This document shows, piece after piece, positions 9,480 to 19,153 of a stretch of 64,000 nucleotides of DNA. How positions within the stretch are numbered: the stretch's first letter is position 1; each line of letters starts with the position of its first letter. A model generated the notes under the pieces. It was not told the DNA's origin. It searched no databases and saw only the letters and a program-made list of their open reading frames with translations. The position numbers and the translations under genes were made by a program. Source of the stretch: Mesorhizobium qingshengii (GTDB taxonomy: Bacteria > Pseudomonadota > Alphaproteobacteria > Rhizobiales > Rhizobiaceae); assembly GCF_900103325.1 (NCBI RefSeq), contig NZ_FMXM01000006.1:124001-188000 (forward strand), in the 5' to 3' direction.

Positions 9480-10934
9480 ATGTCGCTATCCACCGCATTG
9501 AGCATCGCCCAATCGGCGCTTATGAACACCGCGCGGCAGACAAGCGTTGTCTCGCGCAACGTCTCCGACGCTTCCAACCCGGATTACACGCGCCGCATCG
9601 CCGTCGTCACCAGCACGGCCCCGGGCGCGCGTTCGGTCGACATACAGCGGACCACCAACGACCTGCTGTTCCGTCAGAACCTCAGCGCTCTGTCGGCGTA
9701 TAGCGGCCAGAATGCGCTCTACAACGGCATGGATCAGCTCGACGTTTCGGTCAATGGCGTCGATAATGCGTCCTCGCCGTCGACCGCGATCGGCAATCTG
9801 CAGCAGGCGCTGCAGCTCTACGCCACCTCGCCGTCCAACCAGAATCTCGGCGTCAGCGTCATCGACGCGGCCAGGCAGGTCGTGCGTTCGCTGAATGACG
9901 GCTCCAAGGCCATTCAGGATTTCCGCACCCAGACCGACGGTCAGATCGCCACGGCCGTCGACGACCTCAACTCGCTGTTGAGCCAGTTCCAGGATGCCAA
10001 TACGGCGGTCATTTCAGGAACCCGTTCCGGCACCGACGTTTCCGATGCGCTCGACCAGCGCGACGCGCTTTTGAAGAAGATCGCGGACTATGTTCCGGTA
10101 TCGACCTTCACGCGCGGCGACAACGACATGGTCATCACCACCGGTGACGGAACGACGCTGTTCGAAACCATCCCGCGCTCGGTCAGCTTCGCGCCGTCGT
10201 CCGGCTACAGCGCCGGTGCCGCCGGCAATGCCGTCTATATCGACAACGTGCCGATCTCGGCGGGAACCGGCGGCAACACCAGCGCCAGCGGCAAGCTTGC
10301 CGGCCTGCTGCAATTGCGCGACGGCGTCGCCTCGACCATGCAGAGCCAGCTCGACGAGACCGCGCGCGGCCTGATCTCCGCCTTTGCCGAAACGGCACCT
10401 TCGATGCCCGATGCCGCCGGCCTGTTCACCTGGTCGGGCGCGCCGGCCGTGCCCGCCGCCGGCACGCTGGTCAACGGCCTTGCCGCCTCGATCAGCATCA
10501 ACGCGGCGATGGATCCAAGCACCGGTGGCAATCCGACGCTGTTGCGCGACGGTGGCGCCAACGGCGCGGCCTATGTCGCCAATACCAGCGGCGGCGCTTC
10601 CTATTCCAGCCTCCTGGTTGCCTATGGCGATCGCCTCGACCAGCCGATGACCTTCGATCCCGCCGCCGGGATTTCGGTAACGTCCAGCGTCTCCGACTAC
10701 GCGGCCAACTCGATCGGCTGGCTTCAGGGCGTGCGCCAGCAGGCTTCGACCGCCGCCGACGCCAAGGAAGCGCTGGCATCGCGCAGCGCCGAGGCGCTGT
10801 CCAACGCAACCGGCGTCAATGTCGATCAGGAGATGTCGCTGATGCTCGACCTCGAGCACACCTATCAGGCATCGGCCCGGATGATGAAGACCGTCGACGA
10901 CATGATGACGGCCTTGTTGAGCGCGGTGGGATAA
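9480..10934 (+). CDS. flgK: hook-filament junction protein FlgK
   Basis: This 484-residue protein is the first hook-filament junction protein (HAP1). The N-terminal axial motif VSRNVSDASNPDYTRRIA (about 24-41) and the C-terminal helix LDLEHTYQASARMMKTVD are both present. The interior is variable and Ser/Ala/Gly-rich. It lies 27 bases after flgE and 3 bases before flgL, so it is probably cotranscribed with both. Confidence 0.95.
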   Translation: MSLSTALSIAQSALMNTARQTSVVSRNVSDASNPDYTRRIAVVTSTAPGARSVDIQRTTNDLLFRQNLSALSAYSGQNALYNGMDQLDVSVNGVDNASSPSTAIGNLQQALQLYATSPSNQNLGVSVIDAARQVVRSLNDGSKAIQDFRTQTDGQIATAVDDLNSLLSQFQDANTAVISGTRSGTDVSDALDQRDALLKKIADYVPVSTFTRGDNDMVITTGDGTTLFETIPRSVSFAPSSGYSAGAAGNAVYIDNVPISAGTGGNTSASGKLAGLLQLRDGVASTMQSQLDETARGLISAFAETAPSMPDAAGLFTWSGAPAVPAAGTLVNGLAASISINAAMDPSTGGNPTLLRDGGANGAAYVANTSGGASYSSLLVAYGDRLDQPMTFDPAAGISVTSSVSDYAANSIGWLQGVRQQASTAADAKEALASRSAEALSNATGVNVDQEMSLMLDLEHTYQASARMMKTVDDMMTALLSAVG

Positions 10935-10937
10935 GCC

Positions 10938-11981
10938 ATGACTTCAGTCTCCTCGGCCGCCCTCTCCAACGCCATGCGCTACCAGCAGATGCGCATGCAG
11001 GCCGATCTCGTCAAAGCCACGAAAGAGTCCTCGACCGGCAAGGTCGCCGATGTCGGGCTGGCGCTGGGCGGGCGCACGGCCCAGTCCGTCACCTTCTCGC
11101 GCGATCTCGACCGACTCAACGTCATCATCGATTCCAACGGGCTGGTCGCCGCACGGCTTTCGTCGACGCAAACCTCGCTCGGCCAGCTCTCCAGCGTGGC
11201 GCAGACCTTCCTGTCCAGCCTGACCACCGCGACATCAGGCGATTCCTCCGACAGTCTTACCCAATCAACGGCCAACACCACCATCCAGCAGCTTGGCTCG
11301 ATCCTCAACACCAGCGTCAACGGCGAATATCTGTTCGCCGGCACCAACACCGACGTCAAGCCGATCAACGATTTCACGGCGGCCGGCTCACCCGCCAAGG
11401 CCGCCTTCGACGCCTCCTTCGTCTCCCATTTCGGTTTCACGCCCAGTGACCCGGCCGCTGCCAACATCACTGCCGCCCAGATGGACGACTACATCACCAA
11501 CGACGTCGCGCCGCAGTTCCTCGGCTCTGGCTGGCAGACCAACTGGTCGAATGCCACCGACCAGCAGATTGTCAGCCGCATCGCGCTCAACGAAACCACC
11601 GCGACCTCGACCAGCGCCAACAGCGACGGCATCCGCAAGCTTGCCATGGCGGCCGCCATGGTCTCCACCCTGATGACCAGCAACATCAGTCAAGCGGCGA
11701 AGGACACGATCGTCAGCCGCTCCCAATCCCTTGTCGGCGAAGCGCTGAGCGGCATCGGTCAGGTTCAGTCCGAGACCGGCATCGTCCAGAAGCGCGTGTC
11801 CGACGCCAGCGACCGCATGAAGACGCAGGTCGACCTGTTCGAACGGCACATCCTCGATCTCGAAGCCGTCGACCCGGCCGAAGCCGCCACCCGGGTCGCG
11901 AACCTGACCCAGCATATCGAGACGTCCTTCGCGCTGACCGCACGCCTGCAGCAGCTCAGCCTGCTGAATTACCTGACCTGA
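10938..11981 (+). CDS. flgL: hook-filament junction protein FlgL
   Basis: This 347-residue flagellin-like junction protein (HAP3) has an N-terminal helix MRYQQMRMQADLVKATKESS and a C-terminal segment rich in Gln/Leu. The GEYLFAGTNTDVKPI segment is the usual FlgL core motif. It is cotranscribed with flgK and followed after 28 bases by flaF. Confidence 0.93.
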   Translation: MTSVSSAALSNAMRYQQMRMQADLVKATKESSTGKVADVGLALGGRTAQSVTFSRDLDRLNVIIDSNGLVAARLSSTQTSLGQLSSVAQTFLSSLTTATSGDSSDSLTQSTANTTIQQLGSILNTSVNGEYLFAGTNTDVKPINDFTAAGSPAKAAFDASFVSHFGFTPSDPAAANITAAQMDDYITNDVAPQFLGSGWQTNWSNATDQQIVSRIALNETTATSTSANSDGIRKLAMAAAMVSTLMTSNISQAAKDTIVSRSQSLVGEALSGIGQVQSETGIVQKRVSDASDRMKTQVDLFERHILDLEAVDPAEAATRVANLTQHIETSFALTARLQQLSLLNYLT

Positions 11982-12009
11982 TACCTCATAACGGAACGGT
12001 AGCCCCACG

Positions 12010-12357
12010 ATGTACCAATTCTCCTACGCCGACATCCAGAGCAACTCCGTTGCCGACGCGAAGGACCGTGAGCGGCAGCTCCTGACCCGCTCGATCGACA
12101 TGCTGGCGGCGGCGGCGGCCGTCGGCCACGACTCGATGGAGGCGATCGAGGCGTTGAATTTCACCAACCGTGTCTGGTCCGCGTTCGTCGAGGATCTCGG
12201 CTCCAGCGACAACGCCCTGCCCAAGGAACTTCGCGCCAACCTCATCTCCATCGGCCTGTGGCTGCTGCGCGAGGCTGAGGATATTCGCCAGGGCCGCACC
12301 AACAATTTCGAAGGGCTGATCGAGGTGTCCCAGATCATCCGGGACGGCATTCAATGA
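12010..12357 (+). CDS. flaF: flagellar biosynthesis regulator FlaF
   Basis: This 115-residue cytoplasmic alpha-helical protein contains the family-typical stretches FTNRVWSAFVEDLGS and LISIGLWLLREAEDIR. FlaF promotes flagellin production and secretion in alphaproteobacteria, opposing FlbT. Its stop overlaps the flbT start (ATGA at 12354-12357), so the pair is translationally coupled. Confidence 0.93.
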   Translation: MYQFSYADIQSNSVADAKDRERQLLTRSIDMLAAAAAVGHDSMEAIEALNFTNRVWSAFVEDLGSSDNALPKELRANLISIGLWLLREAEDIRQGRTNNFEGLIEVSQIIRDGIQ

Positions 12358-12797
12358 CCAACACGCTGAAGATATCGCTGAAGCCGAACGAGAAGATCTA
12401 CATCAACGGCGCCGTCATACGCGTCGACCGCAAGGTCACCATCGAACTGATGAACGACGTGCAATTCCTGCTCGAGAGCCATGTGATACAGGCCGACGAC
12501 GCCTCGACGCCACTCAAGCAGCTGTATTTCATCCTGCAGGTCATGCTGATCAATCCGGCCGGCGCGGCCGAGGCGCGCGACATGTTCAGGCGTTCGCTGC
12601 CCCTGCTGCTGGCAAGCTTCGAGGACGCCCAGATCTGTGCCGCGCTCAAACAGATCGACCGCATGGTCAGCGAGGATCACATCTACGAAGCGCTGAAGGC
12701 GATCCGATCGCTCTATCCGCTCGAACGCCGCGCGCTGGGCGGCAATGACGATGTTCCGGGTGCCACGCGCCCGCTGGCTGTGGGAGCACGATACTGA
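12354..12797 (+). CDS. flbT: flagellin mRNA repressor FlbT
   Basis: This 147-residue protein begins TNTLKISLKPNEKIYINGAV, the conserved FlbT N-terminus. In Caulobacter, FlbT binds the 5' region of flagellin mRNA and limits its translation until the hook is finished; in Brucella it can be an activator. It overlaps flaF by 4 bases and flgD by 1 base (TGATG). Confidence 0.94.
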   Translation: MTNTLKISLKPNEKIYINGAVIRVDRKVTIELMNDVQFLLESHVIQADDASTPLKQLYFILQVMLINPAGAAEARDMFRRSLPLLLASFEDAQICAALKQIDRMVSEDHIYEALKAIRSLYPLERRALGGNDDVPGATRPLAVGARY

Positions 12798-13204
12798 TGA
12801 ACGTGGACATGACGACGACGATTCCGACTGGCGCCAACCAGGCCAGCCAGCAGACCTCCAAGACCGCGGTCGACTACCAGTCCTTCCTGAAGCTTCTGAT
12901 CGCCGAGATGAAGAACCAGGATCCGACCAAGCCGATGGATTCGACGCAGTATGTCGCCCAGCTCGCCACCTTCTCGCAGGTCGAGCAATCGGTGCAGACC
13001 AACACCAAGCTCGACCAGATCATGCAGTCGTCGGCGTTGTCGCAGGCCGACGCGCTGATCGGCCGCTCGATCACGTCGGCCGACGGCAAGACCACCGGAA
13101 CAGTGGCTTCGGTGACGCTCGCCAGCAACGGACTGATCGCAGTGCTGCAGGATGGCACCCAGGTCCCCGTCGGCGCGGGCGTGTCGATCAAGCCGGCAAG
13201 CTAG
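12797..13204 (+). CDS. flgD: flagellar hook capping protein FlgD
   Basis: This 135-residue short form is typical of rhizobia, whereas enterobacterial FlgD is about 230 residues. The conserved N-terminal scaffold motif FLKLLIAEMKNQDPTKPMDS is present, followed by YVAQLATFSQVEQSVQTN. The Ig/Tudor-like C-terminal half of the enterobacterial protein is mostly missing. It caps the growing hook. Confidence 0.94.
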   Translation: MNVDMTTTIPTGANQASQQTSKTAVDYQSFLKLLIAEMKNQDPTKPMDSTQYVAQLATFSQVEQSVQTNTKLDQIMQSSALSQADALIGRSITSADGKTTGTVASVTLASNGLIAVLQDGTQVPVGAGVSIKPAS

Positions 13205-13217
13205 GCCAACCTCCCAC

Positions 13218-13484
13218 ATGAACGAGGCCGACGCTCTCGACATCGTCCAGTACGCGGTGTGGACGGTGCTCACTGCGTCCGCCCCGGTGGTGCTGGTCGC
13301 CATGGTCGTCGGCATCGGCATCGCCCTCATCCAGGCGCTGACGCAGGTCCAGGAGATCACCTTGACCTTCGTGCCGAAGATCGTCGCCATCATGCTGGTG
13401 GTGGCGTTGACCGGACCTTTCATCGGCAGCCAGATATCGGCCTTCACCAACGTCATCTTCGAGCGCATCCAGAACGGGTTCTGA
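13218..13484 (+). CDS. fliQ: flagellar export gate protein FliQ
   Basis: This 88-residue membrane protein has two helices (about 14-38 and 52-75), with the family pattern ALTQVQEITLTFVPKIVAIM between them. It belongs to the FliPQR export gate. The ATG at 13218 gives the normal length, and reading further upstream would add an unrelated tail. In Sinorhizobium the next gene is flhA, but here a terminator-like hairpin and about 8 kb of other genes follow. Confidence 0.95.
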   Translation: MNEADALDIVQYAVWTVLTASAPVVLVAMVVGIGIALIQALTQVQEITLTFVPKIVAIMLVVALTGPFIGSQISAFTNVIFERIQNGF

Positions 13485-13528
13485 GCAAGAATAAGCACGG
13501 CGGCTTTTCGTCCGGAATCGCGTGAAAG

Positions 13529-13552
13529 CAGCCGCCCGCTTGCGGGCGGCTG
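13529..13552 (+). terminator. GC-rich hairpin after fliQ
   Basis: CAGCCGCCCG (13529-13538) and CGGGCGGCTG (13543-13552) form a perfect 10-bp stem with a CTTG loop. The T tract is weak (GGTTCCGGTT). It lies 45 bases after fliQ and plausibly ends the upstream flagellar transcript before the asparagine synthetase gene. Confidence 0.6.
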
Positions 13553-13659
13553 GGTTCCGGTTAGATTGCGTCCGTGCCATTCGGCAAGGCAGTCGCCGGC
13601 CCGATGCATCGATGTCTTTTGCGGGAGCCCATGAACCAGGCCAGATCGACCGGCAGACC

Positions 13660-15528
13660 ATGTGCGGAATAGCCGGCGTCTGGCGCAAGCGGGGCCCGAT
13701 CGGCGGCGGCGACCTCGCGGACGTCGCCCGCATGATGCAGGCGCTTGTGCATCGTGGCCCGGACGACCATGCGACATGGAACGACAGCCGGCTCGCTCTG
13801 GGGCATCGACGGCTCTCGATCATCGATCTCTCCACCGCGGCGCGCGAGCCGATGCTCACCACCTGCAGCCAGGGTGTGCTGGTCTACAATGGCGAGGTCT
13901 ACAATTACCGCTCGTTGCGCGACACGCTGCGGGCGGAAGGCAGAATCTTTCGAACCGTCTCCGATACCGAGGTCGTTCTTCAAGCCTTGCATCACTGGGG
14001 ACCCGACAAGGCCATTCCGCTGTTCGACGGCATGTTTTCCCTGGCCTACTTCGATGCGCGGGTCGGCGCGTTGTGGCTTGCACGCGACCGTCTGGGCATC
14101 AAGCCGATGTCTGTCGCCGAGACCGGTGACCGGATCCTGTTCGCCTCCGAGGACAAGGCGATCCTTGCCTGCGACGGCATCGCGCGCGACGTCGATGCGC
14201 GCGAAATCACCTTGCGCCTTGCCTGGCAGAGCCGCGACTCGAGCTCCAGCCTGTTCAAGGGGATGGAGCGGCTGCCGCCGGCGGGCCTCTGGAAGATCAG
14301 CGATGCCGGCATCGAGAAACGCTGCTTCTGGCACGTGCTCGACGTCCTGGACGCGGCCCGCATCGCCGGCGACAGAGCCACCGACGCCGAGCACATGGCG
14401 ACGCTGGAGGCGTTGATCAGAGACAGCGTCGAACTCCATTGCATCGCCGATGCCAGCCTCGCCTCGGCTTGCAGCGGCGGCGTCGATTCCGGCCTCGTCA
14501 CCACGCTGGCGAAACGGTCCAGGCCGGAGATGAACGCCTATGTCGTCGACCCGCGCATTGGCCACAGTGAAGCCGAGGATGCCGAACGCACCGCCCGTCA
14601 CGCCGGCGTGACCTTGCACAGGGTGCCTGTCGACAAGGACCGGTTTCTCGAACTGTGGCCGAGAGCCGTCTGGCACCTGGAAAGCGATGGCTGGCATGCA
14701 AGCCACGTCTGCCTGCTCGCGCTTGCCGAGCAATGCCGGGCCGACGGCGTCAAGGTGCTGCTCACCGGCGAAGGCGCCGACGAACTGTTTGGCGGCTACG
14801 ACTGGCAGGAAGCCAGCATGGGGCTGTGGCGACACTGGTCATGGCCGGGGCGGCTGTTTCGTTCGAAACGTCGGCTTGCCTCGCGCTTTGAGCGCCAGCG
14901 CCAGGCTCCCTTCCGAACGTCGATCGGCTCTACCCATGGCTGGGACCGCAACATCGTGCTGAGGTCGTTGTCGCCGGAGCTGAACTTTCTGCAGAGCAAG
15001 ATCTTCGACCGGCTGGAGCCGGTGGCGCCGCTTGGCGACCGTGCATTCCTGGGATGCTGTCTCCACGATATGTATGCTCACCTCCAGGATCTGTTGAACA
15101 GGCATGACCGGCTGAGCATGGCGGCTTCGGTCGAACTCAGGGTACCGTTCCTCGAGAACCGGCTGATCGACTTCGCGATCCATCTGCCGAGGCGACACAA
15201 ATATCGCCAAAAGCAGGGGAAATGGCTTTTGAAGAAAGTGGCGGAAAAACACATTCCGCTCCAGAACGTGAAGGCCAAAAAGAACGGTTTCCAGGTATCT
15301 GCCAACTTCACCGCCGGCACGCAGGGCCTGCTGCGCGGCGGCTTTTTGCGCGACGCCATGAAATGGCCGGCGTCTTCGGTCGAAGACCTGATCGACCTGG
15401 CGAGGCGCGACCAGCCATCGCGGCTGCGGCTGGTCGGCATGGAGCTTTTCCTTCGCCTGCATGTCGGCGGAGAGACCACGAGCCAGCTCACCGAAGCGCT
15501 GCATGCCGCGGTCGGTGACGCGCGCTGA
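13660..15528 (+). CDS. asparagine synthetase (glutamine-hydrolysing) homologue
   Basis: This 622-residue, two-domain enzyme makes asparagine-type amides from glutamine and ATP. The start at 13660 puts Cys2 (MCGIAGVWRKRGP) at the N-terminus, as the class II amidotransferase domain requires. GLVYNGEVYNY-like and RDRLGIKPM elements follow (about 60-140). The synthetase domain has the PP-loop SGGVDS near 271-276 and LTGEGADELFGGYDW. It is somewhat longer than E. coli AsnB (554). Such enzymes can serve general asparagine synthesis or amidation in peptide or polysaccharide clusters, and the neighbours do not settle which. It is not a flagellar gene. Confidence 0.88.
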   Translation: MCGIAGVWRKRGPIGGGDLADVARMMQALVHRGPDDHATWNDSRLALGHRRLSIIDLSTAAREPMLTTCSQGVLVYNGEVYNYRSLRDTLRAEGRIFRTVSDTEVVLQALHHWGPDKAIPLFDGMFSLAYFDARVGALWLARDRLGIKPMSVAETGDRILFASEDKAILACDGIARDVDAREITLRLAWQSRDSSSSLFKGMERLPPAGLWKISDAGIEKRCFWHVLDVLDAARIAGDRATDAEHMATLEALIRDSVELHCIADASLASACSGGVDSGLVTTLAKRSRPEMNAYVVDPRIGHSEAEDAERTARHAGVTLHRVPVDKDRFLELWPRAVWHLESDGWHASHVCLLALAEQCRADGVKVLLTGEGADELFGGYDWQEASMGLWRHWSWPGRLFRSKRRLASRFERQRQAPFRTSIGSTHGWDRNIVLRSLSPELNFLQSKIFDRLEPVAPLGDRAFLGCCLHDMYAHLQDLLNRHDRLSMAASVELRVPFLENRLIDFAIHLPRRHKYRQKQGKWLLKKVAEKHIPLQNVKAKKNGFQVSANFTAGTQGLLRGGFLRDAMKWPASSVEDLIDLARRDQPSRLRLVGMELFLRLHVGGETTSQLTEALHAAVGDAR

Positions 15529-15707
15529 TTCAAGCACGCCCTCGGGCCTGGCGTCAGATATGCGCGTGGACCGCAGCTATCCCATTGTTGGACCATGATC
15601 CTTTTTGAAAGGCGTTCGCCCTTTGCGGTGCGATGCCCTACTTTCGGCAAACGGCCTGAGGAAACAGATCCTCCGAAGAATCAGCATGACACGGCAAGGA
15701 CCCATCG

Positions 15708-17351
15708 ATGATTGACGAAAAGCCGGAAAGCGAGGGCGCTTCGGCGCTGGCGCCTTTCCGGCATGGCATTTTCCGCGCCGTATGGGCCGCAAGTCTCGTC
15801 TCGAATTTCGGCGGCTTGATCCAGGGCGTAGGCGCGGCCTGGATGATGACCACGATCGCCACCTCGTCCTACCAGGTGGCTCTGGTCCAGGCCTCGACCA
15901 CCTTGCCGATCATGCTGTTTGCGCTTGTCGCCGGCGCCATCGCCGACAGTTTCGATCGGCGCAAGGTGATGCTGGTCGCACAGACCTTCATGCTGGTCGT
16001 TTCGGTGCTTCTGACCCTGTTCACCTATTCCGGCCTGATCACACCGTGGACGCTGCTTGCCTTCACCTTCCTGATCGACAGCGGCACGGCACTGAACAGC
16101 CCTTCATGGCAAGCCTCGGTCGGCGACATCGTTCCCCGCAACAAAGTGCCGGCCGCCGTCGCGCTCAATTCGATGGGCTTCAACCTGACCCGCAGCGTCG
16201 GCCCGGCGATCGGCGGCATCATCGTCGCGGCGGCCGGTGCGGCGGCGGCCTTCGCGGCCAACGCCGTGAGTTATATCGGCCTGATCGTCGTGCTGGCGCG
16301 CTGGAAGCCGGACGTGCCGGTATCGACCTTGCCGCGCGAATCGCTGGGGGCTGCCATGGGTGCCGGCCTGCGCTATGTCGCCATGTCGCCCAACATCGGC
16401 AAGGTGTTGGTCAGGGGCGCCGCCTTCGGCTTCAGCGCCGGCGCAGTGCTGGCGCTGCTGCCGCTGGTGGCGCGCGATGTCGTCAAGGGCGACGCCCTGA
16501 CCTACGGCATCATGCTTGGCGCCTTCGGCATCGGCGCCGTCGGCGGCGCGCTGATCAGCGTGCGGCTGCGCCAAATGCTAACCAGCGAGACGATGGTGCG
16601 TTCGGCCTTTGCCGGCTTCGCCGTCTGCGCCTTCAATGCCGCCGTCAGCCACCATGCCTGGCAGACGTCGCTTGGCCTGCTTGTCGGCGGCGCCTGCTGG
16701 GTGATCGCCCTTTCGCATTTCAACGTCACGGTGCAGATGGCGACGCCACGCTGGGTGGTCGGCCGGGTGCTGTCGGTCTATCAGACCGCGACCTTCGGCG
16801 GCATCGCGCTCGGCAGCTGGATCTGGGGCGTCGTCGCCGACGCGCACGGCGCCGAAACCGCGCTGATCGCGGCCGGCATCGCCATGCTGGCCGGCGGCGC
16901 CATCGGCTTGCTGTTGCCGCTGCCGCAACATCAGGTGCTCAACCTCGACCCGCTCAACCGCTTCAAGGAACCGCACCTGGCACTCGACCTGAAGCCGCGC
17001 AGCGGCCCCATCGCCATCATGATCGAATACATCATCCGCGATGGGGACGTGCCAGAGTTCCTCGCCACCATGGCTGAACGCGGCCGCATCCGCCGCCGTG
17101 ACGGTGCCCGCAACTGGACGCTGGCGCGCGACCTTGAGAACCCGGCGATCTGGATCGAGCACTATCACACGCCGACCTGGCTCGAATATGTGCGCCACAA
17201 TGGACGCATCACCCATGCCGACGCCGTCGTCGGCGAGCGCTTGCGGGCCTTGCACAGCGGAGACGAGCCGCCCCGCGTGCGCCGCATGATCGAGCGCCCG
17301 ACGACCGCCGGCACGACTCTCGTCATGGCCAAGGGACCGATCGAGCACTGA
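15708..17351 (+). CDS. MFS exporter (MFS_3/EntS-like) with C-terminal ferredoxin-fold-like domain
   Basis: This 547-residue transporter has twelve predicted helices in the first 425 residues. MFS motif A is visible in the 2-3 loop as GAIADSFDRRKVML, and the family-typical LNSPSWQASVGDIVP segment follows. After the last helix comes about 115 soluble residues (about 432-547) with IAIMIEYIIRDGDVPEFLAT and WIEHYHTPTWLEYVRHN. That pattern resembles an antibiotic-biosynthesis-monooxygenase (ABM) fold. The substrate is unknown. It is separated from the asparagine synthetase by 179 bases, and its stop lies 20 bases from the convergent ClC gene. Confidence 0.85.
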   Translation: MIDEKPESEGASALAPFRHGIFRAVWAASLVSNFGGLIQGVGAAWMMTTIATSSYQVALVQASTTLPIMLFALVAGAIADSFDRRKVMLVAQTFMLVVSVLLTLFTYSGLITPWTLLAFTFLIDSGTALNSPSWQASVGDIVPRNKVPAAVALNSMGFNLTRSVGPAIGGIIVAAAGAAAAFAANAVSYIGLIVVLARWKPDVPVSTLPRESLGAAMGAGLRYVAMSPNIGKVLVRGAAFGFSAGAVLALLPLVARDVVKGDALTYGIMLGAFGIGAVGGALISVRLRQMLTSETMVRSAFAGFAVCAFNAAVSHHAWQTSLGLLVGGACWVIALSHFNVTVQMATPRWVVGRVLSVYQTATFGGIALGSWIWGVVADAHGAETALIAAGIAMLAGGAIGLLLPLPQHQVLNLDPLNRFKEPHLALDLKPRSGPIAIMIEYIIRDGDVPEFLATMAERGRIRRRDGARNWTLARDLENPAIWIEHYHTPTWLEYVRHNGRITHADAVVGERLRALHSGDEPPRVRRMIERPTTAGTTLVMAKGPIEH

Positions 17352-17371
17352 TCCCGGGGGCTTTGCGCTCC

Positions 17372-19153
17372 CTAACCCTCGCCCGACAGGTCCCTGCGCG
17401 CCTTGTCGAGTTCCTCGGCATAGCGCCGCATCAGATGACCCTCGGTCAGAAGCCCCAGCACGATGCGGTCGGTGAAATCCTCGACGACGGCGAGTTCTTC
17501 GGCGCCGGCGCGCTGGAAAGTCTCGGCGGCAGACTGCACGTTCATGCTGGGCACCAGCACGGCGTCCTGGAACTGGGCGAGCGAGCGCACCGGCACCTCG
17601 CCGCCGGAAGGATCGCTGTGCAGTTCGGCTACGATCAGCACGCCGACATAGTGATCGCCCGCGTCGACGGCGATGACGCGCTGGGCCGAACCCAGCGGCA
17701 CTTCCTTGCGGAAGGTGGCAAGCGTCGTTGCCGCGTCGATGGTCTTGATATCCTTGCGCATCATCGAGCCGACGGTGAGGCTGCGCATCCAGCCGACATC
17801 GTGGGCGCTGCGGATCGTTTCGCCGCGCAGGTGGAAGCGCCATGTCGAGAACGAATAGCCGAAGGTTTCTCGCACCAGGATCGCCGCCATGATCGAGGCG
17901 GCCAGGACAACGCCGGTCAGCGTCAGGTCGCGGGTCGATTCCAGCGCCAGGAACGTCATCGTCAGCGGGCCGCCGACGACACCGACGGCCAGCGACGTCA
18001 TGCCGACGACAGCGGCGACGGAGGGGTCGATGCCGGTCGCCGGCGAAACGAAAGCCATCACGCCGGCGAATGCCTTGCCGAGCAACGCGCCGAGGAACAG
18101 CGAGGCGAAGAACAGGCCGCCGCGGAAGCCCGACCCCAGCGAGATCGCCGACGCCGCCAGTTTCAGTACGAAGACGCTCGCCACCACGGCCAGCCCATAA
18201 TTCATGGCGAATTCGCGATGCAGCGCGCCATGGCCACTGGACAGGACCTGTGGCGTGATCAGTCCGAGCAGCCCGACGACGACACCACCGATGACAGGGC
18301 GCAGCGAAGCGTCGACCGACAGCCTGGCAAAGGCGCGTTCGATCAGCGTCACCAGATGCATGATGGCGATCGAGGCCGCACCGCCGAGCAGGCCGAGCAG
18401 CAGGAACGGCACGTACTGGCTGGCGGTGAGCGCCGGCAGGCCCGAAAGCTCGAGCGGAAACGGCACGCCGCCAAACATTTCGGCGGTCAGCGAGGCCGAG
18501 ATCGCGGCCGTCATCACCGGCGCGAGATTGGCGACCGAATAGATGCCGATGACCAGTTCGAAACCATAGAAGGCGCCGGTCAGCGGCGCGTCGAAGGCGG
18601 CGGCGATGGCGCCGGCCGCACCGCAGCCAACCAGGATGCGGACATCGTTGCGGCGCAACCTGAACACGCGCGCCAACCGCGACGCCAGGCCGGACCCGAC
18701 CTGCGTATAGCCGGCCTCCAGCCCGACCGAAGCACCGAAGCCGCTGGAAATCATCGTCTGGCCGGCAATGATGAAGGTGTCGGTCAGCGACATGCGCCCG
18801 CCATAGAGCGCGTTGGCCTCGATCGGGTCGACGGGAGTGCGGAATTTCCGCTTTCTGAGCCAGACCACACTGAGCCCGAGCAGGATGCCGCCGATCGCCG
18901 GTATCAGCGCCTGCAACGGATTGGCGAGCGAGAACATGCCGGAAAGCCGGCCGCCGGGCTGGACGCCGAACAACAACCCGTGCAGGTCCTGCACGATCTG
19001 GCTCATCGCCGTGACGAGGATGCCCGCCATCACCCCGACGGCGCCTGCCAGAATGACCACCGCGATGCCGCGCGCCTCGAGCAGCGGCAGCGATCTGATC
19101 AGCACCGCGCGCAGCCGGCGGGCGTAGACTTGCGGTTGGTTTCTGGAAAGCAC
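17372..19153 (-). CDS. ClC-family chloride channel/transporter with CBS domains
   Basis: This protein of about 593 residues has a ClC membrane core of 10-12 helices and a cytoplasmic tail with two CBS-like repeats (MRKDIKTIDAATTL onwards). Two ClC filter motifs can be located in divergent form: SVGLEAGYTQ, whose Glu matches the gating glutamate, and SGFRGGLFFASLF in place of the GxFxP motif. The start is uncertain. A GTG at 19153 is chosen because the conserved part begins soon after; a TTG at 19243 would add 30 residues. It runs in the same direction as the cupin and SDR genes. Confidence 0.82.
   Translation of the reverse strand: MLSRNQPQVYARRLRAVLIRSLPLLEARGIAVVILAGAVGVMAGILVTAMSQIVQDLHGLLFGVQPGGRLSGMFSLANPLQALIPAIGGILLGLSVVWLRKRKFRTPVDPIEANALYGGRMSLTDTFIIAGQTMISSGFGASVGLEAGYTQVGSGLASRLARVFRLRRNDVRILVGCGAAGAIAAAFDAPLTGAFYGFELVIGIYSVANLAPVMTAAISASLTAEMFGGVPFPLELSGLPALTASQYVPFLLLGLLGGAASIAIMHLVTLIERAFARLSVDASLRPVIGGVVVGLLGLITPQVLSSGHGALHREFAMNYGLAVVASVFVLKLAASAISLGSGFRGGLFFASLFLGALLGKAFAGVMAFVSPATGIDPSVAAVVGMTSLAVGVVGGPLTMTFLALESTRDLTLTGVVLAASIMAAILVRETFGYSFSTWRFHLRGETIRSAHDVGWMRSLTVGSMMRKDIKTIDAATTLATFRKEVPLGSAQRVIAVDAGDHYVGVLIVAELHSDPSGGEVPVRSLAQFQDAVLVPSMNVQSAAETFQRAGAEELAVVEDFTDRIVLGLLTEGHLMRRYAEELDKARRDLSGEG

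Noticed and set aside
13522..13659. N-terminal extension of the asparagine synthetase
   Set aside because: It would place 46 residues before Cys2, which must be N-terminal for the amidotransferase, and it overlaps the terminator hairpin.
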